NCBI GenBank assembly: GCA_016791445.1
Contig: JAEUMP010000005.1
Coordinates: 5,001 to 69,000 of the forward strand
Direction of reading: 5' to 3'
From: Hyphomonadaceae bacterium
Lineage (GTDB): Bacteria > Pseudomonadota > Alphaproteobacteria > Caulobacterales > Aquidulcibacteraceae
Length of the DNA stretch: 64,000 nt
Position numbers and translations under genes: made by a program. The notes below the pieces were generated by a model that searched no databases, was not told the origin of the DNA, and saw only the letters and a program-made list of their open reading frames with translations. The first letter of the stretch is position 1. Every line of letters starts with the position of its first letter. Positions 35,901 to 43,152 of the stretch are shown here, in pieces.

Positions 35901-36938
35901 GGTCCGAACCGCGTGATCATCTGGGGCGCCGCCGGCGCCATCGCCGTCGCCCTCGCGGGCGGCGCGTATCTCTGGAACAAGCGCGAGGCGCAGGGTCCGG
36001 TGGATGCGCGCCCCGCGCCGGAGCCGGAGCCCGATCCGGGCGCCGCCCTGCTCGATCCCGTCGCGCCGCCGGTCATCGAGGGCGCGCTCGAAGAAACGCC
36101 GCTCGCCGTCGACGACCCGCTCGCCGGCACGGCGTCCAACGCCTCCATCGCCGACGCCGCCGCCAAGGCGCGCGCGGACGCCGCCGCCCGCGAAGCCGCG
36201 AAAGCCAAGGCCGCGCCGCGCGCGGCGCAGGGTCCGCAGGCCGCGATCGACACCGCGACCACGCGCCCGATCTCCGCCACCGCCACCACCGGCGCGATCT
36301 CGATCTCGCTCGAACAGGCCGCGATCCGCGGCGACGCCGTCGCGCAGTACGAACTCGCGCTGCAACGCCTCTCCAATGGCCAGACGCCGGAAGGCGTGTC
36401 GCTGCTGCGTCGCGCCGCCAACCAGGGCCTCGCCATGGCGCAGTATCGCCTCGCCAAGCTCTTCGAGCGCGGCGAAGGCGTGCCCGTTGATCTCGCGCAG
36501 GCGCGTCAATGGACCGAACGCGCGGCGGCTGCGGGCAACCGCAAGGCGATGCACGATCTCGGCGTCTATTACGCGCGCGGCGAAGGCGCCCCGCTCGACG
36601 AAGCGTCCGCGTTCCGCTGGTTCCGCCAGGCGGCGGAGCTCGGCGTCGCCGACAGCCAGTTCAATCTCGGCGTGCTCTACCAGCAGGGCCGCGGCACCAC
36701 CGCCAACACCGCTGAAGCGCTCTACTGGTTCTCCATTGCGGCGCGCGCCGGCGACAACGACGCCCGCGCCCGCGTGGCGACGCTGGAAGCGCAGTCCTCG
36801 CCGGAAATCGTCGCGCAGGTGCGCAGCCGCGTCGACGGCTTCCGCGCCAAACCGGCGAGCGCCCGCGCAAACGGCGAGTTCGGCCAGCGCACATGGCGCA
36901 TGGACAACGCCAACGCAGGGTCGCCGCGGCGGTCGTGA
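32973..36938 (+). CDS. PodJ-like polar scaffold: coiled coil, membrane segment, Sel1 repeats
   Basis: A 1321-residue protein. After a short N-terminus with GLTLGEWLNQAV, residues 75-790 are an Ala/Glu/Arg-rich coiled coil of many similar heptad blocks. An acidic, proline-containing linker (about 800-970) leads to one membrane helix near 980-1000 (VIIWGAAGAIAVALAGGAYLW). The periplasmic part has a Pro/Ala-rich stretch and about four Sel1-type repeats (1115-1275), such as GLAMAQYRLAKLFERGEGV. This domain order matches PodJ, the Caulobacter polar organiser, which is shorter. A role in cell polarity or division is likely but not proven. Confidence 0.85.
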   Translation: MTGANAKNVEGPDSRPGEPAGGAAQKHGLTLGEWLNQAVLAHEEASKSVEPGRAALPDIEPAAAAADDDWSLNANPETKRMADALQRLAARLETSERRQALVMTGLDRSVLGLAARVEEAETDVRQSTVKVAGAMEALRRTSDEIEGRVAHAEALAREAATEVLATIQEFTTVQSEIDGRFTSVEEAARRSAETIAATALTEARQSQAELARRVEEAEAASRAAADAAIAEIRAAQTALDDRLAAAEADARESALEAVRALRGEQQELAERLAAAETGGKAAAQDAMRELQAAQAAMHKRLHQIETETRRSTAEALLEVRAAHEELAARVAAASTVDAVSDIESAQRALTERLESIETIARESAARAAAEVTNGQQAIEQRLEQIEAATREAAANLRMGAAAAINQVRAAQLDLEKRVKLVEAGASFGAGVDGDAVRKLHQHLEERIERIERDPGKGQDRAALHMLDAKITGLAAAVRDSREKTAQEIENLHKKGGEDFVSRIEKLEETVESSIARLAERLATAEATANDAIRALEHAPGASAETDAFRSMVEARLDGMASSMTEIRSEIASQIATAGLVGSADGPEVEAALADVNRRVAAAERRQAHTIEAISIEIRRMSESVDRRLRALETRNDDSAAAAVREEVERLTTSLEQRLSEIDQRELATAERVGAELGRLAERFDDRFDGVERRSAEAIEHVGEQVARMAERFTQRQDTMARELTERIVESEERQSSRLADAISNLNARLSETEERTGSSISPVQKAMSSLAERLQAVEDSVPGARRPSYDPARTHDVPVVYALSAEPAMDVEIDPPIHIPEAANEADLDDNFEMPTFDEPALEAPVDMPTVAPNEMEDSVDLDAMQPAQLPPEAFETTTSLEDMAVDPPVDADSLVEEFTFPWDREEKAAENTAAEAQPAAVEDLFEADIVDPVVAAPEPKGSYLDAARKAAREAQTSGKRAREPKLVEGPISGLRGPNRVIIWGAAGAIAVALAGGAYLWNKREAQGPVDARPAPEPEPDPGAALLDPVAPPVIEGALEETPLAVDDPLAGTASNASIADAAAKARADAAAREAAKAKAAPRAAQGPQAAIDTATTRPISATATTGAISISLEQAAIRGDAVAQYELALQRLSNGQTPEGVSLLRRAANQGLAMAQYRLAKLFERGEGVPVDLAQARQWTERAAAAGNRKAMHDLGVYYARGEGAPLDEASAFRWFRQAAELGVADSQFNLGVLYQQGRGTTANTAEALYWFSIAARAGDNDARARVATLEAQSSPEIVAQVRSRVDGFRAKPASARANGEFGQRTWRMDNANAGSPRRS

Positions 36939-36980
36939 GCCTGAGTTGGCGGGCGCGCTCGCCGACGATACGACGTCGCG

Positions 36981-37337
36981 ATGCCCCATGACCGCGTCAA
37001 CGACGTCTACATGCTGGCCAATCGCAAACACGGCGCGCTCTACACGGGCGTCACCAGCGACATCGTCCGGCGCGTCCACGAGCATCGCATCGGCACGGGA
37101 TCGCCCTTCACCCGCAAATACGCCGTAACGAGGCTCGTCTGGTACGAGGTCCATGACTGGTACGATGGCGCACGCGTGCGCGAGAAGCGGATCAAGGCGT
37201 GGCGGCGCGCGTGGAAAACGCGCCTGATCGAAGCGCGAAACCCGGAGTGGATCGATCTCTATCCGTATCTCAACGGCGGCGCGCCTCTCGAGTTGAACCC
37301 GCCGATCATCGCCCCCGCGCCCGAGGATGATGTGTAG
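36981..37337 (+). CDS. GIY-YIG nuclease family protein (UPF0213/YhbQ-like)
   Basis: A 118-residue single-domain GIY-YIG protein. The signature is VYMLANRKHGALYTGVTSDIVRRVHEHR at about 9-36, followed by the KYAVTRLVWYE strand and a basic helix (REKRIKAWRRAWKTRLIE). Stand-alone members of this size are common in alphaproteobacteria, often in several copies, with little known about their role; the conserved catalytic glutamate region is present. It lies 42 bases after the PodJ-like gene. Confidence 0.9.
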   Translation: MPHDRVNDVYMLANRKHGALYTGVTSDIVRRVHEHRIGTGSPFTRKYAVTRLVWYEVHDWYDGARVREKRIKAWRRAWKTRLIEARNPEWIDLYPYLNGGAPLELNPPIIAPAPEDDV

Positions 37338-37358
37338 CCCCCTGCCAACGTCCACACC

Positions 37359-37461
37359 GCTCGTCCCCGGCACAGGCCGGGGATCATTGCCGTCTGAAGC
37401 CGAAACGCCGTCGCGAACGCTCCACCAGAAATGGTCCCCGGCCTGCGCCGGGGACGAGCAC
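37359..37461. repeat. 103-bp dispersed repeat, copy A
   Basis: It begins GCTCGTCCCCGG and ends CCGGGGACGAGC, so the unit is itself an inverted repeat at its ends, with inner palindromes (CCCCGGCACAGGCCGGGG). Copy B lies 180 bases further on. The 37338-37812 stretch holds no other feature except these repeats and the second LexA box. Confidence 0.9.
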
Positions 37462-37538
37462 CGACAAACGCACCTGAGTTCGTCACGCCATCGCGCTTTC
37501 GGGTGCGAAGCCAGTGCACCTCCACGAACGCCCACAGC

Positions 37539-37641
37539 GCTCGTCCCCGGCGAAAGCCGGGGACCATTGCCGCTTGAAGCCGAAACGCCTTCGCGAACGC
37601 TCCGCAAGAAATGGTCCCCGGCCTGCGCCGGGGACGAGCAC
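37539..37641. repeat. 103-bp dispersed repeat, copy B
   Basis: Same length and ends as copy A, differing at a few positions (for example GCGAAAGCCGG for GCACAGGCCGG). Direct orientation relative to copy A. Confidence 0.9.
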
Positions 37642-37766
37642 CTCCATGATCCGCGAACTGAACAGAGCGGTGGAGCGGCGGCGTCCTCGCCGCCGTCTGG
37701 TCTTCGGGAGGGTCGCGGCGACGGGGGCGTCGCCGCTCCATGTCCGAATTGTCACTTGCCAGACAA

Positions 37767-37781
37767 GAACAAATAAGGAAC
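37767..37781 (+). promoter_or_regulatory. LexA (SOS) box upstream of small membrane ORF, copy 2
   Basis: GAAC-AAATAAG-GAAC, an exact GAAC-N7-GAAC repeat, 31 bases before the GTG at 37813. The stretch before it (TCACTTGC) and after it (CGCAGGTTTTTCAACGGAGG) matches copy 1 at 13.8 kb. Confidence 0.82.
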
Positions 37782-37812
37782 ATCGCCCGCAGGTTTTTCA
37801 ACGGAGGGCGTG

Positions 37813-38136
37813 GTGCTCGCGTGTCTTGTGGTTCTGGTTCTGGCGGTCGGAGGGCTCCTCGCTATGCGGGGCGCCTCCGCGCGTCCGGTGACCGCCGCTG
37901 AGACGCCGGTGCACACCCGCCCCCGCATCACCTCGCGCGACGCCGCCCCGCGGTCCTTCATCCTCGCGTCGCGCGCGCCGGGCCCGTTGTGTGAGCGGGC
38001 CTCTGGATTTCTGTCGCACCCTGCAATCGGGCGGGCCACGCGCCCTGCCGCCATACCCCACCTGTGGGATGTGGATGCTGCGCGCCGTCGCGCGGGTGCG
38101 TTTGATCCCGAAAGGCCGCCGCCCGCGCGCTGTTGA
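37813..38136 (+). CDS. Small membrane protein with upstream LexA box, copy 2
   Basis: A putative 107-residue protein homologous to that at 13455-13760. The homologous GTG start is 37813 (another GTG at 37810), after GGAGGG. It has one membrane segment (LVVLVLAVGGLLA), then ITSRDA and RAPGPLCERA, shared with copy 1, after which the two diverge. Substitutions in the hydrophobic part are conservative (Phe/Cys, Leu/Met), which favours a real peptide. Whether translation continues through the whole frame is uncertain. Confidence 0.5.
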   Translation: MLACLVVLVLAVGGLLAMRGASARPVTAAETPVHTRPRITSRDAAPRSFILASRAPGPLCERASGFLSHPAIGRATRPAAIPHLWDVDAARRRAGAFDPERPPPARC

Positions 38137-38287
38137 CGCGCGCCTTCACGTCCATCGCTGACCTGACCCGCCGCGGCGTCGCTTCTTCACAGGCGATTCC
38201 GCGGGCGCCCCCGCACGGCCCGCGCCACGCGTTGCGCAGGGGCGAGGACACTGGAATAAGGGCGCACGCTTTTCCCCCAAGGCCGCG

Positions 38288-39196
38288 ATGTCGCTTTATC
38301 TGCCGATCGCCGAGATGTCGGTGAACGCGCTGCTGATCATCATGATCAGCGGCGGCATCGGCTTTCTGTCGGGCATGGTGGGCGTGGGCGGCGGTTTCAT
38401 CCTGACGCCGGCGCTGATCTTCATGGGCATCCCGCCGTCCGTCGCCGTGGCGACGCAGGCAAGCCAGATCACCGCCTCCTCCTTTTCCGGCGTCATCGCG
38501 CACGCGCGGCGGCGCGGGCTCGACTTCCGCATGGGCCTGCTCCTGAGCATCGGCGGCATCGTCGGCTCGACCGTCGGCGTGTGGATTTTCGCGGTGATGA
38601 AGGCGCTGGGGCAGCTCGATCTGCTCATCACCATCTTCTACGTCTTCTTCCTCGGCGTAATCGGCGCGCTGATGCTGTGGGAAAGTCTCCTCGCCCTGCG
38701 CCGACGCGCCCGCGGCGGCCCGCCCCCACGGCGTCGGCGCAAGCGCGGCTGGGCGCACCGCCTGCCGCTGCGCATGCGCTTTCCGCAATCGGGTCTCTAC
38801 ATCAGCGTCTTGCCGCCGCTCGGCATCGGCATGCTCACGGGCGTGCTCGCGGCGATCATGGGCGTGGGCGGCGGCTTCATCGCGGTGCCGGCGATGATCT
38901 ATCTGCTGCGCATGCCGACGGGCGTGGTGGTGGGCACATCTCTGCTGAGCATCATCGTCATCACCGCCCTCGTCACCGTGCTGCAATCGGCGCAGACCCA
39001 GACGGTCGATCTCGTCCTCGCCGCCCTCCTGATCGTCGGCGGCGTGATCGGCGCGCAATTCGGCGCACGCTTCGGCGCCCGGCTGAAAGCCGAGGAAATG
39101 CGCATCATTCTCGGCGTCATCGTCTTCGCGACGGCGCTGCGCCTGCTGTGGGACCTCGTCGCGCAGCCTTCCGAACTGTACGTTCTGAGCCGATGA
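38288..39196 (+). CDS. Sulfite exporter TauE/SafE family protein
   Basis: A 302-residue inner-membrane permease with about eight helices and two copies of the family repeat: GMVGVGGGFILTPALIF near 29-45 and AIMGVGGGFIAVPAMIY near 195-211. A basic cytoplasmic loop (RRRARGGPPPRRRRKR) separates the halves. The next gene overlaps by ATGA and encodes a TIGR02186 protein, a frequent partner of this exporter. Family members export sulfite or organosulfonates; the true substrate is unknown. Confidence 0.92.
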   Translation: MSLYLPIAEMSVNALLIIMISGGIGFLSGMVGVGGGFILTPALIFMGIPPSVAVATQASQITASSFSGVIAHARRRGLDFRMGLLLSIGGIVGSTVGVWIFAVMKALGQLDLLITIFYVFFLGVIGALMLWESLLALRRRARGGPPPRRRRKRGWAHRLPLRMRFPQSGLYISVLPPLGIGMLTGVLAAIMGVGGGFIAVPAMIYLLRMPTGVVVGTSLLSIIVITALVTVLQSAQTQTVDLVLAALLIVGGVIGAQFGARFGARLKAEEMRIILGVIVFATALRLLWDLVAQPSELYVLSR

Positions 39197-39954
39197 GATC
39201 CGTTCTCCTCCCGGCCCTCGCCCTCCTGCTCGCCATGATCGCGGCGCCGGCGCTCGCGCAGCGCCAGGGCGATCTCGCGGCGGGGATCACGGATGAAGAA
39301 GTCGCCGTCACGTCAGACTATCAGGGCGCGCGCCTCACCGTATTCGGCGTGCACTGGCGCGGCGGGCGCGCCAAGAGCGACGTCGTCGTGGTGCTGCGCG
39401 GTCCGGGTGAAGAGGAAATCGTGCGCCGCAAGCGCCGCGTGCTCGGGCTGTGGATCAACGCGGACCCCGTGCGATTCAGCGATGCGCCCTCCTTCCACGC
39501 GCTCGCCAGCACGCGCCCCATCGGATCGTTCCTGAGCGCCAGCACCATCGCCAATCTCGGCCTCGATCCAGGCGCGCGCGCACGGCTCGAAACCGCGACG
39601 CCCGCCGACACCGACCCCGCCGCCTACAGGCGCGCGCTGGTGCGGCTGAAGCGGGCCGAAGGTCTCTACCGCGAAAGCCCGTACGGACTGCGTCTCGAAG
39701 AGGACGGCGCATTCAAGGCGCCCTTCATCATTCCCGCGAACGCGCCGATCGGCGCCTATTCTGTGGACGTCTTTCTCTTCCGCAACGGACGGCTCGTGCA
39801 GCAGAAGCCGGGCGAGATCGTCATCTCACGCATCGGCATCGAAAAGACGATCCATACGGCGGCGCACAAATGGCCGCTGCTCTATGGCATCGCGACGGTG
39901 CTCTTCGCGCTGGGCGCGGGATATGCGGCGGCGCTGGCGTTCCGTCGGCGCTAG
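39193..39954 (+). CDS. TIGR02186 family protein (exporter-associated)
   Basis: A 253-residue protein with a cleavable signal peptide (cleavage after APALA, residue 22), a large exported domain (about 23-225) and a C-terminal membrane helix (LLYGIATVLFALGAGYAAALAF), ending in basic residues. It overlaps the TauE/SafE gene by four bases, the usual arrangement for TIGR02186, and probably works with it. Its last four bases overlap the convergent pdeM gene. Function is unknown. Confidence 0.85.
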   Translation: MRSVLLPALALLLAMIAAPALAQRQGDLAAGITDEEVAVTSDYQGARLTVFGVHWRGGRAKSDVVVVLRGPGEEEIVRRKRRVLGLWINADPVRFSDAPSFHALASTRPIGSFLSASTIANLGLDPGARARLETATPADTDPAAYRRALVRLKRAEGLYRESPYGLRLEEDGAFKAPFIIPANAPIGAYSVDVFLFRNGRLVQQKPGEIVISRIGIEKTIHTAAHKWPLLYGIATVLFALGAGYAAALAFRRR

Positions 39955-40721
39955 GCGCCGTCGGGAGTCTGGCGCGATGACGGCGCTGCATAGACGCGCG
40001 TCCGGCCGAGCATCAGCGCCACACACCCGTCGGGAAACAGCGGCGCAAACGCCGCGTCGCGCACATTGAGCCCGCCCGTGTAGGCGCCGAAGGCAGGCAT
40101 GACCACGCGCGCGCCGTCCGTCGCAAAGCAACGCGCGCGCACCGAGCGCCCCCGCGCCGCGACCTTCGCGCAGGGATGGAGGTGCCCGGCGATTTCTCCC
40201 GGCGCAGCGCCCGCTTTCGGCTCGTGACGCAGCACGAGATCGCCGAACGCGATCGACTCCATCGCGCGGCCGCCGAGCCATGTGGGCGCCTCGGGATCGT
40301 GGTTACCCTCGATCCACACCCAGTCGGCCGCCTCCGTCATCGCGCGCAACGTCGCTGCGTCGGCGGCGTCCATGCGCGCGGGCCCGTCATGATCGTGGAA
40401 GCTGTCGCCGAGCGACACCACCGTGTCCGGCTCAAGGCGCGCGATCAGCACGGCGAGACGTTGCAACGTCGCACGCGTATCGTAGGGCGGCAGCATCTGG
40501 CCGCGCGTCGCGAAACTCGAGCCCTTCTCAAGATGCAGGTCGGAGACGACGAGCAGGCGCGCGGAGGCGATCCACAGTGCGCCTTCCGCCGTCGCTTCCG
40601 CCTCGACGCCGCTGATCCGGAAGGCAAGCCCCGCGTCGGCGGCGCGAAACTGCAGACGCTGCGGCGACGCCTTCAATGAAGGCGCAGGCGCACGCCGTCG
40701 CTGGCCGGAGAGCATCGACAT
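39951..40721 (-). CDS. pdeM: Ligase-associated DNA damage response endonuclease PdeM
   Basis: A 256-residue calcineurin-fold metallophosphoesterase. The metal-binding motifs are present in order: SDLHLEKGSS, LGDSFHDHDG, EGNHDPEAP and AGHLHPC. PdeM occurs in a bacterial repair cassette with a DEXH helicase, an MBL-fold exonuclease and an ATP-dependent ligase. The helicase and exonuclease are further along this window (43-47.5 kb) but the cassette is broken up by other genes. The exact nuclease substrate in cells is not settled. Confidence 0.92.
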   Translation of the reverse strand: MSMLSGQRRRAPAPSLKASPQRLQFRAADAGLAFRISGVEAEATAEGALWIASARLLVVSDLHLEKGSSFATRGQMLPPYDTRATLQRLAVLIARLEPDTVVSLGDSFHDHDGPARMDAADAATLRAMTEAADWVWIEGNHDPEAPTWLGGRAMESIAFGDLVLRHEPKAGAAPGEIAGHLHPCAKVAARGRSVRARCFATDGARVVMPAFGAYTGGLNVRDAAFAPLFPDGCVALMLGRTRVYAAPSSRQTPDGA

Positions 40722-40764
40722 GCCGGCTTCCCTACCCGCGACGCCGTGAGTCCGCCAGCGGCGC

Positions 40765-41109
40765 TCAGTCCGGCGTGCAGTTTTCCGCCGCCATGCGACC
40801 GACCGCGTAGGACACCTTGCCCTGCACGATCATCAGTGTCATGCGCCCGTTCGTGTAGGTCGTGCCTTCGTCGCCCAGCACCGGCAGCGAAACCGGCGCA
40901 TCGCCGTTCACGCCGACCTCCGCCGCCGCGCCGAGCAGTTTGACGGCGATCTTCGTGCCGCGCTCGCAGGTATAGGTCACGACCGGCGCCGGCGGGATGG
41001 ACGCGACAGGCGCTTCGACCGCCGCAGACTCCGCCGCCGGCTCGGGAGGTTTCTGTGCGCAGGCTGCAAGCAAAGCGACCGCCGCCGCGCCGATGATGAA
41101 AGTCCGCAT
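40765..41109 (-). CDS. MliC-like lipoprotein (C-type lysozyme inhibitor fold)
   Basis: A 114-residue lipoprotein with an LLAAC lipobox (C17). After a Pro/Ala linker, the C-terminal 70 residues fit the MliC pattern: TYTCERGTKIAVKL, then ALPVL-like and TYTNGRMTL strands and a closing cysteine in ENCTPD. Such proteins sit in the outer membrane or periplasm and block host C-type lysozyme. GGGAGA precedes the ATG. The family match is by pattern only. Confidence 0.72.
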   Translation of the reverse strand: MRTFIIGAAAVALLAACAQKPPEPAAESAAVEAPVASIPPAPVVTYTCERGTKIAVKLLGAAAEVGVNGDAPVSLPVLGDEGTTYTNGRMTLMIVQGKVSYAVGRMAAENCTPD

Positions 41110-41188
41110 GCTGCGTCTCCCGAAAGCACCCAGTCCCGACCGCAAGCCTACACGCGGCCCACCGTGGGTCCAGCGCAATCGGACGACC

Positions 41189-43123
41189 TCACGGCGTGAC
41201 GATCGCGAAGTTCGGATCGGGCGCATCGAAGAGGGCCATGAAGCGCTGCATCGCGGAAAGATCGCCCTCGAGCCGCACCGCCGGATTGCCCGCAAGCCCG
41301 CCCGAGCCCGGCGCGAGAAGCGCCTGCAGGAAGAGCGCGCGCGGCATCGTCACCGTCGCCTGCGCCGCATCGCTGACGCCCTGCTCGTGCACCAGCACGC
41401 CATTCGCGACGGTGACGAAGTGGCGCTCGTTGCGCTCGGGGAAGACGAGCGCGACGGAGATTTTCGCGTCACCTGCCTTTGCGGGATCGAGGCGCACGGC
41501 CATAAGATCGAGCACCATCGACGTCGGCGTGTTGCGGATGAAGTCGATGCTGCCCACCGTCGTCGGTCGCGAGGTGACGCCGTTGCGCAGTTCGCGCGCG
41601 GCGCTCAGATACATGTTGCGCCAGATCGCGCTCTCGGCCTGATAGCCCATCTGCGTGTGCGCATCGGCGAGCAGGTTTTTCGCTTCCGCGTTCGCGGGAT
41701 CGGCAAACACCACGCGGTCCAGCAGCTCCGCCGCCCAGCGGTACTCGCCCTTGCCCATCGCCTTGCGCGCTTCCGCGATCACGCGCCGCGCGCCGCCCAT
41801 CGCGGCCACGTAGCGTTTCGACGCCTCTTCGTGCGGCAGCGGTTCAAGATGCGCGGGATTGGCGTCGTACCAGCCCATATAGCGTTGGTAGACCGCCTTC
41901 GAATTGTGGCTCATCGTGCCGTAATAGCCGCGATTGAACCAGCGCCGCGCGAGCGACGGCGGCAGGTCGAGACGTTCGGCGATCTCGGCGCCGGTGAGCC
42001 CCTGGTTCATCAGGCGCACCGTCTGGTCGTGGAGGAACTTGTAGGCGTCGCGATGCGAGGCGATGAAATCGGTGATGCGCGCGGTCTCCCAGCGCGGCCA
42101 GCCATGGCTCGTGAACATCACATCGGAGCGCGCGCCATAGCGGCGCAGCGATTCCGTCAGATAATCCGCCCACGCCTTTGAATCGCGCACCAGCGCGCCG
42201 CGCGGCGTCAGCACATTGTGCATGGTGACGTTGGCGTTCTCCGAAAGACAGAGCGCGCGGAACTGCGGCAGATAGAGATTGAACTCCGACGGCGCCTCCG
42301 TGTTCGGCGTCATCTGGAATTCGATGACGACGCCGTCGATGGTGAGCGTATCGCCCGTCGTCGTGATCGTCCGCGTCGGCGCGATCATCGTCACCGTGCC
42401 TTGCGACACGGCCGGGCCGATGCCCGACGTCATCGACGCCGTGGGACCCGCGCCAAGCCCCGTGCCGAACTGGTAGGTCGCGCGGCGCGACATCGCATTG
42501 CCGGCGATGATGTTCTCCCCCACCGCGTGCTCGACGAAGCCGTCCGGCGCGATGATCTGCACACGCCCCGCATCCACGTCCGCCTGCTCGACGACGCCGC
42601 GCACCCCGCCGAAGTGATCGGCATGGCTGTGCGTGTAGATCACGGCGACAACCGGCTTGTTCCCGACCGTCTGGCGCGCGAGCGCAAGCGCGGCCTTCGC
42701 CGGTTCGGCCGTCGTGAGCGGATCGATGAGGATGAGCCCCGTATCGCCAACAATGACGGTCATGTTCGACACGTCGAAACCGCGGACCTGGAAGATGCGG
42801 TCGGAGACCTTGAAGAGGCCGTGCTTCGTCAGGAGCCGCGCATGGCGCCAAAGGCTCGGATTGACGGTGTCGGGCGTGATGTCGGTGATGCCGGCATAGG
42901 CGGAGAAATCCCACGCCACGCGGCCGTCGGCCGTCTTGATCTGCGCTTCGGGCCAAGAGGCGATGAAGCCGCGCGTGGCGAAGGCCTCGTCCTCCCGGTC
43001 CTCGAACGGCAACGTCGCGGCGAGCGCGCGGTTTGCGTCGCGCGTGGCGGTGGTCGCGGGCTGCGCGAGCGCGGCGGTCGTCAGCACCGTCAGGCACGCG
43101 CCCGTCAGCAAGGCCAGTTTCAT
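41189..43123 (-). CDS. Alkyl/aryl-sulfatase-like MBL-fold hydrolase (SdsA1/BDS1 type)
   Basis: A 644-residue secreted enzyme. A signal peptide (cleavage near ALA, residue 20) precedes a metallo-beta-lactamase domain with the zinc motif THSHADHFGGV near 164-174, a dimerisation domain, and a C-terminal SCP2-like domain. This matches secondary alkyl sulfatases that hydrolyse detergents such as SDS to alcohol and sulfate. The ATG at 43123 follows GGAGGAG. The alcohol product could enter the acyl-CoA pathways encoded elsewhere in the window, an inference. Confidence 0.92.
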   Translation of the reverse strand: MKLALLTGACLTVLTTAALAQPATTATRDANRALAATLPFEDREDEAFATRGFIASWPEAQIKTADGRVAWDFSAYAGITDITPDTVNPSLWRHARLLTKHGLFKVSDRIFQVRGFDVSNMTVIVGDTGLILIDPLTTAEPAKAALALARQTVGNKPVVAVIYTHSHADHFGGVRGVVEQADVDAGRVQIIAPDGFVEHAVGENIIAGNAMSRRATYQFGTGLGAGPTASMTSGIGPAVSQGTVTMIAPTRTITTTGDTLTIDGVVIEFQMTPNTEAPSEFNLYLPQFRALCLSENANVTMHNVLTPRGALVRDSKAWADYLTESLRRYGARSDVMFTSHGWPRWETARITDFIASHRDAYKFLHDQTVRLMNQGLTGAEIAERLDLPPSLARRWFNRGYYGTMSHNSKAVYQRYMGWYDANPAHLEPLPHEEASKRYVAAMGGARRVIAEARKAMGKGEYRWAAELLDRVVFADPANAEAKNLLADAHTQMGYQAESAIWRNMYLSAARELRNGVTSRPTTVGSIDFIRNTPTSMVLDLMAVRLDPAKAGDAKISVALVFPERNERHFVTVANGVLVHEQGVSDAAQATVTMPRALFLQALLAPGSGGLAGNPAVRLEGDLSAMQRFMALFDAPDPNFAIVTP

Positions 43124-43152
43124 GGATCTCCTCCCCGGATGTTTTGGCAACC

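Noticed and set aside
37359-37641. Possible CRISPR array
   Set aside because: Only two copies of a 103-bp unit with internal palindromes and no regular short spacers or cas genes.
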